Shown: positions 34,701 through 43,867 of the stretch, piece after piece
Position numbering within the stretch: position 1 is the stretch's first letter
Layout of the letters: each line of letters starts with the position of its first letter
Assembly: GCA_002500745.1 (NCBI GenBank)
Contig: DLST01000014.1
Span: 85,681 to 149,680 of the forward strand
Source: Sphingobacterium sp. UBA7855
GTDB taxonomy: Bacteria; Bacteroidota; Bacteroidia; Sphingobacteriales; Sphingobacteriaceae
Direction of reading: 5' to 3'
Length of the DNA stretch: 64,000 bases
Position numbers and translations under genes: made by a program
The notes under the pieces: model-generated
Seen by the model: only the letters and a program-made list of their open reading frames with translations
Told to the model about the DNA's origin: nothing
Databases searched by the model: none

Positions 34701-34935
34701 TCCCTTCTTTATCTTTTTTATGTCCTTCCTCACGCATCTCCATGAGGGCATCTCGGTCTACCTTACGAATCATGCGATAGATTAAAGTCAGGAATCCGAC
34801 ACTAAATACGATTACTCCAATCAGCATAGCGAGCTTATACCAGTTAGAGCGTTGTTCCATGAGATAATATCCCCCTATCACCAGTACGACACCGATAATT
34901 ATTTCCCTTATACCCTTGCGAAGATATTTGTTCAT
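34684..34935 (-). CDS. Small two-helix membrane protein upstream of recO
   Basis: The 83-residue product (ATG at 34935, MNKYLRKGIRE) has two hydrophobic helices (about residues 11-28 and 34-52) and a charged tail (KKDKEGNAEQN). The frame opens 17 codons further upstream. It is translated just before recO and shares its promoter region. The function is unknown. Confidence 0.65.
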   Translation of the reverse strand: MNKYLRKGIREIIIGVVLVIGGYYLMEQRSNWYKLAMLIGVIVFSVGFLTLIYRMIRKVDRDALMEMREEGHKKDKEGNAEQN

Positions 34936-34972
34936 AAATGTGAATTGTTGAAAACTATTTTTCTTTACAGAG

Positions 34973-34980
34973 CAAATATA
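34973..34980 (-). promoter_or_regulatory. Candidate -7 box for the membrane protein / recO unit
   Basis: TATATTTG on the minus strand matches TAnnTTTG exactly and lies 37 nt before the ATG at 34935. Confidence 0.45.
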
Positions 34981-35093
34981 ATACAATAAAATCCTTTATT
35001 TTTGCCGATACCCTTCCTATGTAGAACTATTTTTAAAAATAATTCCAATTATCTTGTTGCTTATCTAAAAAAAAATATAGATATTTGCAAACT

Positions 35094-35112
35094 CTTTGCA
35101 GAGAGTGCAAAG
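35094..35112. promoter_or_regulatory. Inverted repeat in the rpmB leader
   Basis: CTTTGCA-GAGAG-TGCAAAG is a perfect 7-bp inverted repeat about 40 nt before the rpmB ATG. A third half-copy, ATTTGCAAA (35083-35091), lies just upstream and overlaps a -7-like GATATTTG (35080-35087) whose TTG -33 partner at 35057-35059 is 20 nt away. This may be an operator or r-protein leader structure. Confidence 0.4.
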
Positions 35113-35152
35113 GATTAACATATTGTAATAAAGACAACAAAAAAATAATATC

Positions 35153-35386
35153 ATGTCAAGAATTTGTGATTTAACAGGCAAAGCGGCGTTAACAGGGAAT
35201 AACGTTTCTCACTCAAACGTTAAAACTAAACGTAAATTCTATCCAAATTTACAAACTAAGCGTTTTTACATTCCAGAAGAAGATCGTTGGATTACGTTGA
35301 AAGTATCTACTTCTGCTATCAAGACTATCAACAAGAACGGGATTACAGCAGCGATCAATAAATTTATCGTTAAAGGCTCAATCTAA
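35153..35386 (+). CDS. rpmB: 50S ribosomal protein L28
   Basis: The 77-residue product is bL28, recognisable by SRICDLTGKAALTGNNVSHSNVKTKRKFYPNL, with the RFYIPEEDRWITLKVS middle. It is a structural protein of the large subunit. rpmB-rpmG-DUF4295 form a conserved cluster; the leader carries an inverted repeat. Confidence 0.97.
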   Translation: MSRICDLTGKAALTGNNVSHSNVKTKRKFYPNLQTKRFYIPEEDRWITLKVSTSAIKTINKNGITAAINKFIVKGSI

Positions 35387-35461
35387 TTGATTGTCGCGCC
35401 TGTTACATTAAGATTATTCATGAAATTTCAATCCTAATAGGATTCAAAATAAAGTAAAACA

Positions 35462-35644
35462 ATGGCTAAAAAAGGAAATAGAGTACAAGTTATCTTAGAA
35501 TGTACTGAACACAAAGAAAGTGGTCTTCCGGGAATGTCTCGTTACATCACTACTAAAAACAAAAAGAACACAACTGAGCGTTTAGAGTTGAAAAAATTCA
35601 ACCCAGTATTGAGAAAAGTTACTGTTCATAAAGAAATTAAGTAA
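35462..35644 (+). CDS. rpmG: 50S ribosomal protein L33
   Basis: The 60-residue product is bL33: [44 protein letters not shown] sequence and HKEIK end. The usual two Cys pairs that hold zinc are missing: only one Cys (in ECTEH) remains, so this is the zinc-free (C-minus) form. It is 75 bp downstream of rpmB. Confidence 0.96.
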   Translation: MAKKGNRVQVILECTEHKESGLPGMSRYITTKNKKNTTERLELKKFNPVLRKVTVHKEIK

Positions 35645-35695
35645 GTCACATATCTTGGCACTTGAAAGAGATGCTAAGTAAAATATTAATATACC

Positions 35696-35857
35696 ATGGC
35701 AAAGAAAGCAGTTGCATCGTTACAAAAAGGTGGCGGTAAAGAATTTACAAAGGTTATTATTACTACTAAATCTGCAAAAACTGGCGCGTATACTTTCAAA
35801 GAAGGTATGGTTCACAACGATAAAGTGAAAGACGTAGTTGCAGCAGCTCAAAAATAA
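35696..35857 (+). CDS. DUF4295 small ribosomal-type protein (bL38-like)
   Basis: The 53-residue product (MAKKAVASLQKGGG ... VKDVVAAAQK) is too short for common gene calling, but it sits in the fixed Bacteroidota order rpmB-rpmG-DUF4295. It is strongly basic at the N-terminus. I recall this family being identified as a Bacteroidota-specific large-subunit protein, bL38, in a Flavobacterium ribosome structure; treat this as recollection. It is 51 bp after rpmG, so it is probably cotranscribed. Confidence 0.85.
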   Translation: MAKKAVASLQKGGGKEFTKVIITTKSAKTGAYTFKEGMVHNDKVKDVVAAAQK

Positions 35858-35962
35858 CGAGTAGTATTTTCCTTTTTTAAAGTTTTTCTTTAAAAAGAAT
35901 TCGATAAAAATAGCCGTTTTGGTATCCTACCGAAAGGGCTTTTTTTGTTTAGGACATTTGTT

Positions 35963-35970
35963 TATATTTG
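35963..35970 (+). promoter_or_regulatory. Candidate -7 box for ftsY
   Basis: TATATTTG matches TAnnTTTG exactly, 26 bp before the ftsY ATG. A TTTG at 35944-35947 is upstream but the spacer is 15 nt, shorter than the usual 19. Confidence 0.45.
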
Positions 35971-35995
35971 AACATCAATTTTCACTACACATTCC

Positions 35996-36958
35996 ATGGG
36001 ATTATTTGATTTTTTTAAGAAAAAACCACAAACACAAGAAGAAGAACAGGCCCTAGATAAGGGTTTGGAAAAAACAAAAGAAGGCTTTTTATCCAAGATT
36101 ACAAAAGCTGTAGTTGGTAAGTCCACTGTAGATGACGATGTATTGGATAATCTGGAGGAAGTTTTGGTTACTTCTGATGTGGGGGTTACGACGACTTTAA
36201 AAATCATTGATCGCATACAGGCCCGTGTTGCCCGAGATAAATACGTTTCTACTTCAGAGCTAAATAATCTGTTGAAAGAGGAAATTCAAACGTTACTGGC
36301 AGAGAACAATAGCGCTGATTTCGAACATTTCAATTATGGTGAGCATAAACCCTATGTCATTATGGTCGTGGGTGTTAATGGGGTTGGTAAAACAACAACT
36401 ATTGGCAAACTGGCTCATCAGCTGAAGCAAGCTGGCAGCAAAGTGGTTTTGGGTGCTGCGGATACCTTTCGTGCTGCGGCCGTTGATCAACTTAAATTAT
36501 GGGGCGAGCGTGTTGGCGTTCGTGTTGTCGCTCAGGCCATGGGGTCAGATCCTGCTTCAGTGGCTTATGATACCGTAAAATCCGCTGTCGCAAATGGTGA
36601 AGATGTCTGTATCATAGATACGGCAGGACGGTTGCATAATAAGGTTGGCTTAATGAATGAGCTAACTAAGATCAAGAACGTTATGCAAAAGGTTGTTCCG
36701 GGAGCGCCACATGAAATCTTGTTGGTTTTGGATGCCTCAACAGGGCAAAATGCCATTGAGCAGTGTACACAATTTACGCAAGCAACAGATGTGAACGCCT
36801 TAGCTTTGACGAAGCTCGATGGAACAGCTAAGGGGGGCGTAGTTATCGGTATATCCGATCAATTTAAGATCCCCGTGAAATATATTGGTGTAGGAGAGAA
36901 AATTGGTGATCTTCAGTTGTTTAACAAAAAGGAATTTGTAGACTCCCTTTTTAAATAG
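35996..36958 (+). CDS. ftsY: Signal recognition particle receptor FtsY
   Basis: FtsY docks SRP-ribosome complexes at the membrane. The 320-residue GTPase has a short N-terminal part without the acidic A domain, the NG domain with GVNGVGKTTTIGKLA near residue 126, DTFRAAAVDQL, DTAGRLHNK, and TKLDGTAKGG. The GDLQLFNKKEFVDSLF end is typical. It precedes rimO by 18 bp. Confidence 0.96.
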   Translation: MGLFDFFKKKPQTQEEEQALDKGLEKTKEGFLSKITKAVVGKSTVDDDVLDNLEEVLVTSDVGVTTTLKIIDRIQARVARDKYVSTSELNNLLKEEIQTLLAENNSADFEHFNYGEHKPYVIMVVGVNGVGKTTTIGKLAHQLKQAGSKVVLGAADTFRAAAVDQLKLWGERVGVRVVAQAMGSDPASVAYDTVKSAVANGEDVCIIDTAGRLHNKVGLMNELTKIKNVMQKVVPGAPHEILLVLDASTGQNAIEQCTQFTQATDVNALALTKLDGTAKGGVVIGISDQFKIPVKYIGVGEKIGDLQLFNKKEFVDSLFK

Positions 36959-36976
36959 AGTCTGCCTTCAAATCAT

Positions 36977-38314
36977 ATGAAGACAAAATACGCGAAACCA
37001 GCCCCGTCGGTTAATAAACCACGTGTCAATGTGGTCACCTTGGGCTGTTCGAAAAATATTCACGATAGTGAAGTTCTGATGGGTCAGTTGAAAGGCAATC
37101 AGATGGAAGTTGTTCATGAAGCATCAAATATACAGGCGAATGATATTGTCGTGATCAATACCTGCGGTTTTATTGATAATGCCAAGCAGGAATCTATAGA
37201 TGCCATCTTGCAATATTCGGATTTAAAAGAACAGGGGAAAATCAATAAAGTAATCGTTACCGGCTGCCTTTCAGAACGGTATAAACCAGAGTTGCAGTCT
37301 GAAATCCCCAATGTTGATGCTTTTTTCGGTACGAACGATTTGCCGGATCTATTGTCTTCCATTGGTGCTGATTATCGGCACGAATTGCTTGGTGAGCGAC
37401 TATTGACAACACCTTCTCATTTTTCTTATTTTAAAATTGCTGAGGGGTGTAACCGCCCATGTTCTTTTTGTGCAATTCCTTTGATGCGTGGTAAGCACAT
37501 TTCCAAATCCATAGACGATCTGGTGAAAGAAGCTAAATTCCTTGCATCGAATGGTACCAAAGAGTTAATTTTAATAGCGCAGGATCTAACTTATTATGGC
37601 CTCGACATCTATGGAAAGCGCAATCTTTCTGATCTCATGCGTCATTTATCGGATGTCGATGGTATCGAATGGATCAGACTGCAGTATGCCTATCCTTCGG
37701 GGTTCCCAATGGATATTTTGGACGCCATGAATGAACGTTCAAATATCTGTAATTACTTGGATATGCCATTGCAACATATATCTGATCCGATGTTGAAGTC
37801 TATGCGCAGAGGTACAACAAAACAGAAACAGATTGATCTTGTCAATGCCATACGTGACAAAGTTCCGGATATCGCCTTGCGTACAACATTAATTTGTGGT
37901 TATCCAGGTGAAACTGAACAGGACTTTCAGGAGATGTTAGATTGGGTTGAAGAGACTCGTTTTGACAGGTTAGGTTGTTTTACTTATTCTCACGAAGAAA
38001 AAACACACGCACATACTTTGGAAGATGATGTACCTCAGGAAGTAAAAGAGGAGCGTGTCGAAGCGATCATGGAAGTTCAGCAAGGGATTTCCTATGATAT
38101 CAATCAGTCTAAGGTTGGTCATACCTATAAAGTGCTGGTTGATCGTATCGACGGCGATTACTTTATTGGCCGCACAGAATACGACTCTCCAGAGGTTGAC
38201 AATGAGGTCTTGATTCCTGCTGCAGATTCTTATGCACGTATTGGTGATTTTGTTCAGGTAAAAATCGACCGTGCCGAAGATTTCGATCTATATGGTGAAA
38301 TTGTAAGGAAATAA
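36977..38314 (+). CDS. rimO: Ribosomal protein S12 methylthiotransferase RimO
   Basis: RimO is a radical SAM enzyme that adds a methylthio group to an Asp of ribosomal protein S12. The 445-residue product has the UPF0004 N-terminal domain with NVVTLGCSKNIHDSE and two Cys ligands, the radical SAM motif EGCNRPCSFCAIP near residue 157, the LQYAYPSGFP segment and a TRAM-like C-terminus. It follows ftsY in an operon and ends at a strong terminator. Confidence 0.95.
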   Translation: MKTKYAKPAPSVNKPRVNVVTLGCSKNIHDSEVLMGQLKGNQMEVVHEASNIQANDIVVINTCGFIDNAKQESIDAILQYSDLKEQGKINKVIVTGCLSERYKPELQSEIPNVDAFFGTNDLPDLLSSIGADYRHELLGERLLTTPSHFSYFKIAEGCNRPCSFCAIPLMRGKHISKSIDDLVKEAKFLASNGTKELILIAQDLTYYGLDIYGKRNLSDLMRHLSDVDGIEWIRLQYAYPSGFPMDILDAMNERSNICNYLDMPLQHISDPMLKSMRRGTTKQKQIDLVNAIRDKVPDIALRTTLICGYPGETEQDFQEMLDWVEETRFDRLGCFTYSHEEKTHAHTLEDDVPQEVKEERVEAIMEVQQGISYDINQSKVGHTYKVLVDRIDGDYFIGRTEYDSPEVDNEVLIPAADSYARIGDFVQVKIDRAEDFDLYGEIVRK

Positions 38315-38676
38315 GTTTAAAAGCTTATAGATGAAAATAGAAACAAATGGGCCTCCTTTATTCAAAGGAGGCCCGTTTGTTTCTAGACAATTGTCAGTAA
38401 AATGATATAATTTAAAAGCTACAGAAGCTTTTTGTGAAAATTCACTATTTTGTCGACGCAAACTCGATACATTTGTAAGCGTATAATCCCCATTTTAAAC
38501 AATCTATAGCCGTTTAAAATCAGATTCAAGAAATCCCGTCGTTTTACGGGTGACTCAGCCTTCTGATTAAAATTGAAAATAGGTTCTATTTAACGAAAAG
38601 ATGCACTGCCATGTCAGCTTCCTTTGGGGATTTCCGTTATCAATTAAGAACAGAGAATAATTAATAAAATTTGCAG
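38315..38676. other. Intergenic region rimO / bshC
   Basis: The first 70 bp hold the rimO terminator. The rest has no gene; TACATTTG (38468-38475) exactly matches the Bacteroidota -7 box with a TTTG at 38449-38452 (spacer 15). It would give a leader of about 195 nt before bshC. Nothing else is recognisable. Confidence 0.6.
38341..38383 (+). terminator. Terminator of ftsY-rimO
   Basis: A 19-bp stem (38341-38359 with 38364-38382, one G-U) with loop ATTC; the 3' arm ends in GTTTGTTT. Confidence 0.85.
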
Positions 38677-40266
38677 ATGAAGGCAACTTATATTGAATAT
38701 AGTGAAACAAATAGCTTCTCCAAGACTTTATTAGCCTATTTGGCACATGATGAGGCCTTAGAACCTTTTGTTGGGAATTGGCCTACCTGGGCCGGTTTTG
38801 AAAAGCAATTGAACGAAAAGAAGAAATTTGAATACCGGGAGATTCTTGTTGAGCGTCTTAAAAAGCAATATGGTGAACTATTAAAGGATTCTCCTGCTGT
38901 AGCGGCCAATATAGCGCTGTTGCTCGATCAGAATTCTTATACCATCACGACCGGGCATCAGCTCAATATTTTTACCGGGCCTTTGTATTTTATTTTTAAA
39001 ATCATGACGGCCATTCGTTTGTCTGAAGATTTGAAGAGCAGACATTCCGATAAAAATTTTATTCCAGTTTATTGGATGGCGACCGAAGACCACGATTTTG
39101 AAGAAATCAACCATACGAAAGTCTTCGGTAAGAAAATTAGTTGGGATACAGCCGCTGTTTCTGCTACCGGAAGAATGGATACAACGACGATTGTTGACGC
39201 CGTGAAGCAGTATACAAATATTTTAGGGCTTTCAGAAAACTCCACTCGGCTTACACGCATTGTGGAAGAAGCCTATTTGAACCATGATCGTTTAGCCGAT
39301 GCAACGCGGTATATGGTCAATGAATTGTTTAAGTCATACGGCCTTTTGATTATTGACGCGGATGATCGGGCATTGAAGGAACTGTTTAAGCCGATTATTA
39401 AAGAAGATATCTTCTCTGAAAATAGCTTTAAGGCAATAACTTCTCGATCGGAGGAGTTGGAGTCAAAGGGTTTTTCTACTCAAGTACACGCACGTGAAAT
39501 TAATTTCTTTTATTTAACGGATGAATTTAGGGAACGTCTCGTGCTCACTGCTGATGGCCGATACGAAGTATTGCATCAGAATATTTATTTTACAAAGGCG
39601 GAGTTGGAGCAAGAAATCGAGCATCATCCCGAGCGGTTCAGTCCCAACGTGGTTATGCGTCCGATGTATCAAGAAATTATACTTCCTAATCTTGCGTACA
39701 TTGGCGGTGGAGCCGAAATGGTCTATTGGATGCAATTAAAGTCGAATTTTGACCACTATCAGGTCGATTTTCCAATTTTGATACCACGCAATTCAGCGAT
39801 GATAACAGACGATAAAATAGCGGCTAAGTTATTTCGCGTTGATCTTACTTTCAAAAGTATCTTTCGTTCAGCAGAAGTGCTGAAGAAGGAATATGTACGG
39901 CGCCATACTAAAGAACGTCTGAATCTCAACGACGAATGGATGGAGCTGAATGCCATTTTTGGTAAGATAAAGTTGCGAACCCATAAAATTGATCCAAGTT
40001 TAGGGCCGAGTACGGAGGCAGTAAAAGCACGATTAAAAAAAGCGATCAATAATTTAGAAAAAAAGCTGTTGAAAGCCGAGAAGCGAAATCACCAACACGC
40101 TTTAACCGATATTGATCAAGTTAAGGAAAAACTCTTCCCGGGAGGAGGGCTGCAGGAAAGATCTGAGAATTTCGCTTTACTTTACGTTAAACATGGCGAT
40201 AACCTCTTCAAGGATCTTTACAAGTACTTTAATCCATTGGATTTTAAATTCACAATTTTGTATTAG
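38677..40266 (+). CDS. bshC: Bacillithiol biosynthesis cysteine-adding enzyme BshC
   Basis: BshC ligates cysteine to GlcN-malate in bacillithiol synthesis. The 529-residue product has the family segments TTGHQLNIFTGPLYFIFKIMTAI, PVYWMATEDHDFEEINHT, PNLAYIGGGAEMVYWMQLK and the ending GDNLFKDLYKYFNPLDFKFTILY. It has a nucleotidyltransferase-like core plus a coiled-coil (about residues 430-490). The ATG at 38677 gives MKATYIEYSETNSFS; an ATA/ATG-like start two codons upstream is less likely. bshA/bshB are not in the window. Confidence 0.95.
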   Translation: MKATYIEYSETNSFSKTLLAYLAHDEALEPFVGNWPTWAGFEKQLNEKKKFEYREILVERLKKQYGELLKDSPAVAANIALLLDQNSYTITTGHQLNIFTGPLYFIFKIMTAIRLSEDLKSRHSDKNFIPVYWMATEDHDFEEINHTKVFGKKISWDTAAVSATGRMDTTTIVDAVKQYTNILGLSENSTRLTRIVEEAYLNHDRLADATRYMVNELFKSYGLLIIDADDRALKELFKPIIKEDIFSENSFKAITSRSEELESKGFSTQVHAREINFFYLTDEFRERLVLTADGRYEVLHQNIYFTKAELEQEIEHHPERFSPNVVMRPMYQEIILPNLAYIGGGAEMVYWMQLKSNFDHYQVDFPILIPRNSAMITDDKIAAKLFRVDLTFKSIFRSAEVLKKEYVRRHTKERLNLNDEWMELNAIFGKIKLRTHKIDPSLGPSTEAVKARLKKAINNLEKKLLKAEKRNHQHALTDIDQVKEKLFPGGGLQERSENFALLYVKHGDNLFKDLYKYFNPLDFKFTILY

Positions 40267-40267
40267 G

Positions 40268-40291
40268 AAGTCAGCTTCGGCTGACTTTTTT
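40268..40291 (+). terminator. Terminator of bshC (UUCG tetraloop)
   Basis: An 8-bp stem AAGTCAGC/GCTGACTT closes an exceptionally stable TTCG tetraloop with C-G closing pair and runs into a T-tract. Confidence 0.92.
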
Positions 40292-40526
40292 CTGTCGTAT
40301 TTGATGAGATTGCCAAGAAAGAACTTTCATTTCAATTTCTGTTGGTATTAGCGTAAGGATGAAAATTTTATTGCATGTTCTGATAGCGGGTTGTTTTTCG
40401 GGAAACTGATGGCATTTCAGGTATACAAGTATTAAAATGTTTTGTTTATAATTTCATAATACTTCGTTTAGTTTCTGTTAATAGTTTCAATTTAGTTTTG
40501 CTTTCATTATAAAAATCAACAACTAA

Positions 40527-43500
40527 ATGAAAGAATTTCTACTTACCACCTGTGTTGTTGCACTTGGAACTGGTCTTTATGCCCAAACGACGCAAGCAGG
40601 GTTTTCCGGAAAGATTACAGACGAGCGCAACAAAGGGGTACACGGCGCTTCGGTTGAAGTGCGTAATGAATCAACAGGCTTCACAACGAAGACATCCACC
40701 AATGCAAATGGCGATTTTAACTTTAAAGAGTTGCCTTTAGGCGGCCCCTATACCATCAAAGTCACTTATATAGGGTATGGGGAACAGGTTCGTTCGGGAT
40801 TTAATTTAAATCAAGGCGATATTGTGCGCCTGATCATTCCTATCCAAAATACGTCCAATGTATTAGAAACGGTTGAATTAACAGGAATAAGTACCTTAAA
40901 GAATAAAATCGAGAACCTCGGTGCTGCTACCGCGGTTACTGCGAAAGATATAGCCAAATTACCTGTTAACGGTCGCAATTTTACTTCGCTGATGGATCTG
41001 TCTCCTTTAAGCAAGGGAGATAATATCGGTGGCCAGCTGGGTTCATCTACCAATTTTACCATTGATGGTATGAATGCGAAAAACCCGACTTCTGCAGGTT
41101 CGACAACCAGCCGTAGCGGCGCACCTTTCTCCATCTCGATAGAAGCAGTCCGGGAATTTAAAGTGGTTACCAATCAATATGACGTGACTTACGGAAGAGC
41201 GGGCGGCGGAACGGTAAGTGCGGTTACCAAACAGGGAACAAATCAAACGCACGGAAGCGCATGGCTTTATTCAAGGGCCGATTGGTTGTCCAGTCCATAC
41301 GATATTAGGGGGAATAAACGAAATAATGATTTCTCAACGTATCAATATGGATTTACCTTGGGCGGGCCGATCATTAAAGACAAATTGCATTATTTTGTAG
41401 CTTGGGATCATCAGCGCGATGCCCGTCCCTTGATTATTGCCGATATCAATTCTGAAGCCGACGAGAAGAGATTTAATGTGACAAACTCCACCTTGGATGA
41501 ATTTGTCTCTATTGGACGTAAAAAATACGGATTGGGCAATGAGCGGCAATATGGCGCATTTGATAAGAAGCGAGGGTCTGATGCGATTTTTGGACGAATT
41601 GACTGGCAGATTAATGAAAACAACCTATTGACGGTCCGAAACAACTTCACAAGTGACAACAATAAGTTAGGCTTACAAGATAATAAACCAATAACCTTGT
41701 ATGAGTCTTACGGGAATGACAAAAACATTGATAATAGTCTGTTAGCAACTTTACGTACAACCATTTCGCCAAAGGTAACGAATGAATTGAAAGTACAGCA
41801 TCTTTATACCTATCAAAAAAGTAGTCCCGGAGATCTTTTACCCAGTCAAAATATTCCCCGTGCAATTGTGGAAGATGCAGTCTCCAAGGTAGCTGGAGAA
41901 GATAAAAAGACCACACTGCAATTGGGGGGACATCGTTTTGCGCAGGAATCATTTAAAAACAATGTATTTCAGCTTGTTGATAATATTTATTATAGTACCG
42001 ACAATATCAATTACACCTTTGGTGTCGATTTGATGTATACCCATGCAAATTCTGTTTATGGAAGTGAAGTTAATGGTCGCTTTCACTTTAGACCGAGTGA
42101 CGGAAAGACAGCCATGCAAAACTTCGACGACATGAAGCCATATGCTTACTATCGTGAGGTTCCTTTGGTAAGTGACCCCGCTGTGGCCGGTAAAATATTC
42201 AATGCTGGTGTATATGGACAATTACAAACGAAGTTGGCGCAGGGATTGGATCTAGTTGCTGGCCTAAGATTGGATTACGGACATTATCCAACCTCTCCAT
42301 TAAACGAGGAATTGCTGAAAGAAGTAGGGGTGCGTACAGATCACAAGTTAAAATCCTTTGTTGTACAACCTCGTTTCCAGATGACGTGGGATGTGAATGA
42401 AGAGCGAAAGGACTTTTTTCGTGTAGGAGCAGGTGTCTTTGCGTCTGATATTAACAATTATATGACAATCAACAATTTGACGTTTGATGGGAAGCATTTT
42501 GCGACAGTGGATGTTCGTGGCAGTGATGTGCCCACACCTGATTTTATGGGGTACAGAAAAGATCCGTCAACGACACCAACCTTAGCACAATTTCAGGTGC
42601 CTACAATCAATACCTATGGACCTGATGCGAAAATTCCAGTAGTATACAAGGCCAATGTATCCTATACACATTTCTTTACTGAAAAGTTGAAAGCGAGTCT
42701 TTCCGGGTATATGAATTTAGGGCGCAACAACTACATGTATGTAGATCGTAACATGGTTCGGGATCCGTTTTTCAGATTGACAAATGAAGATAACCGTGGT
42801 GTGTTTGTTCCCGCAGCATCGATTGTTGATGGAGCCCCAGATTGGAAAAAAGGCCGAATTTCCAATAAATTCGGACGTGTGCTGGAATTGAACTCTGAAG
42901 GAAAAGTGAATCAGTTTGCCGTTGTATTGGATGCGAGTTATCAATATTACAAAGATGGCTCTATATCCGTGAGCTATACCTGGAATGATGCTAAAGATAA
43001 TACGTCTTTCAACGGAAACGTGGCGAATACAGCAACCTTGTCGTTGGCTGTGAAAGACGATCCGCGCGATTTGAGCAAGATGAGTTATTCCAACAATCAG
43101 TTCCGCAACAAGATTGTGATCTACGGTACTTTCCCAACATTTTATGGTGTCAGCGTAGGAGTAAGGTATTCTGGTATTGGCGGTACACGATATAGTTTAT
43201 TGGCCGGTGGAAATATAAATGGAGACTTTGTGGCGGGCGACAATGATCTGGCCTTTATCTTTGATCCCAACAGTCCCAATACGCCAAAACAATTGATTAC
43301 AGGACTGAATAATTTGTTGAATAATCCAGAAGCGAGTCAGAGTCTGAAAGATTTTATCAAAAAATATGAAGGAAAAATAGCCGAACGTAATGGTGGTGTA
43401 AATGGTTTTTACGGTTTGATTGACCTGAGAATTGCGAAAAAGTTCAGTTTATATAAAAACCACGCATTGGAAATATCGGGCGATCTTTTCAACGTTGCCA

Positions 43501-43706
43501 ATTTATTCAAAAAGACTTGGGGCGTGAATGAGTCTTTGGGTAATCAAAATCTATATGCGTTAGGTGGAAAGGATGCCGCAGGAGAGAAATTGCTGCCTTT
43601 TGATGTTACAAAACAACAGTTTAATTATAATGTGAATAATTCTGGTATCGTATCACCTTCGGGTAACCCGTATCAATTCCAACTGGGATTACGGTATTCG
43701 TTTTAA
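40527..43706 (+). CDS. Oar-like TonB-dependent outer-membrane receptor
   Basis: The 1059-residue product has a signal peptide (ending near YAQ, residue 20), a carboxypeptidase-regulatory-like domain (about 25-110; GFSGKITDERNKGVHGASVEVRN), a plug domain (about 115-230; NFTIDGMNAKNPTSAG, YGRAGGGTVSAVTKQGTN) and a beta-barrel that ends in the outer-membrane signature FQLGLRYSF. This is the Oar/OmpA-like TonB receptor architecture of Bacteroidota. The substrate is not indicated; there is no SusD partner or regulator beside it. Confidence 0.93.
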   Translation: MKEFLLTTCVVALGTGLYAQTTQAGFSGKITDERNKGVHGASVEVRNESTGFTTKTSTNANGDFNFKELPLGGPYTIKVTYIGYGEQVRSGFNLNQGDIVRLIIPIQNTSNVLETVELTGISTLKNKIENLGAATAVTAKDIAKLPVNGRNFTSLMDLSPLSKGDNIGGQLGSSTNFTIDGMNAKNPTSAGSTTSRSGAPFSISIEAVREFKVVTNQYDVTYGRAGGGTVSAVTKQGTNQTHGSAWLYSRADWLSSPYDIRGNKRNNDFSTYQYGFTLGGPIIKDKLHYFVAWDHQRDARPLIIADINSEADEKRFNVTNSTLDEFVSIGRKKYGLGNERQYGAFDKKRGSDAIFGRIDWQINENNLLTVRNNFTSDNNKLGLQDNKPITLYESYGNDKNIDNSLLATLRTTISPKVTNELKVQHLYTYQKSSPGDLLPSQNIPRAIVEDAVSKVAGEDKKTTLQLGGHRFAQESFKNNVFQLVDNIYYSTDNINYTFGVDLMYTHANSVYGSEVNGRFHFRPSDGKTAMQNFDDMKPYAYYREVPLVSDPAVAGKIFNAGVYGQLQTKLAQGLDLVAGLRLDYGHYPTSPLNEELLKEVGVRTDHKLKSFVVQPRFQMTWDVNEERKDFFRVGAGVFASDINNYMTINNLTFDGKHFATVDVRGSDVPTPDFMGYRKDPSTTPTLAQFQVPTINTYGPDAKIPVVYKANVSYTHFFTEKLKASLSGYMNLGRNNYMYVDRNMVRDPFFRLTNEDNRGVFVPAASIVDGAPDWKKGRISNKFGRVLELNSEGKVNQFAVVLDASYQYYKDGSISVSYTWNDAKDNTSFNGNVANTATLSLAVKDDPRDLSKMSYSNNQFRNKIVIYGTFPTFYGVSVGVRYSGIGGTRYSLLAGGNINGDFVAGDNDLAFIFDPNSPNTPKQLITGLNNLLNNPEASQSLKDFIKKYEGKIAERNGGVNGFYGLIDLRIAKKFSLYKNHALEISGDLFNVANLFKKTWGVNESLGNQNLYALGGKDAAGEKLLPFDVTKQQFNYNVNNSGIVSPSGNPYQFQLGLRYSF

Positions 43707-43732
43707 AAGAATGAAAAATAAGAACACTATAT

Positions 43733-43780
43733 TTTAGAAAAAAAAACGCACCTAGGAACTACTGCTCACTCCTAGGTGCA
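43733..43780 (-). terminator. Terminator at the ctlX-like gene end
   Basis: The stem GCACCTAGGA/TCCTAGGTGC (43748-43757 with 43770-43779) has a 12-nt loop. On the minus strand it runs into a T10 tract, so it most likely serves the ctlX-like gene, though it may also halt the convergent receptor gene. Confidence 0.85.
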
Positions 43781-43867
43781 TTCTATTTGTCTATTACCTC
43801 ATGCTGATTAGGCAAAATAGGCTTGTTTAAAAAAAAAGCAGCCTATCTGCATCCATATGCTTGAGGG

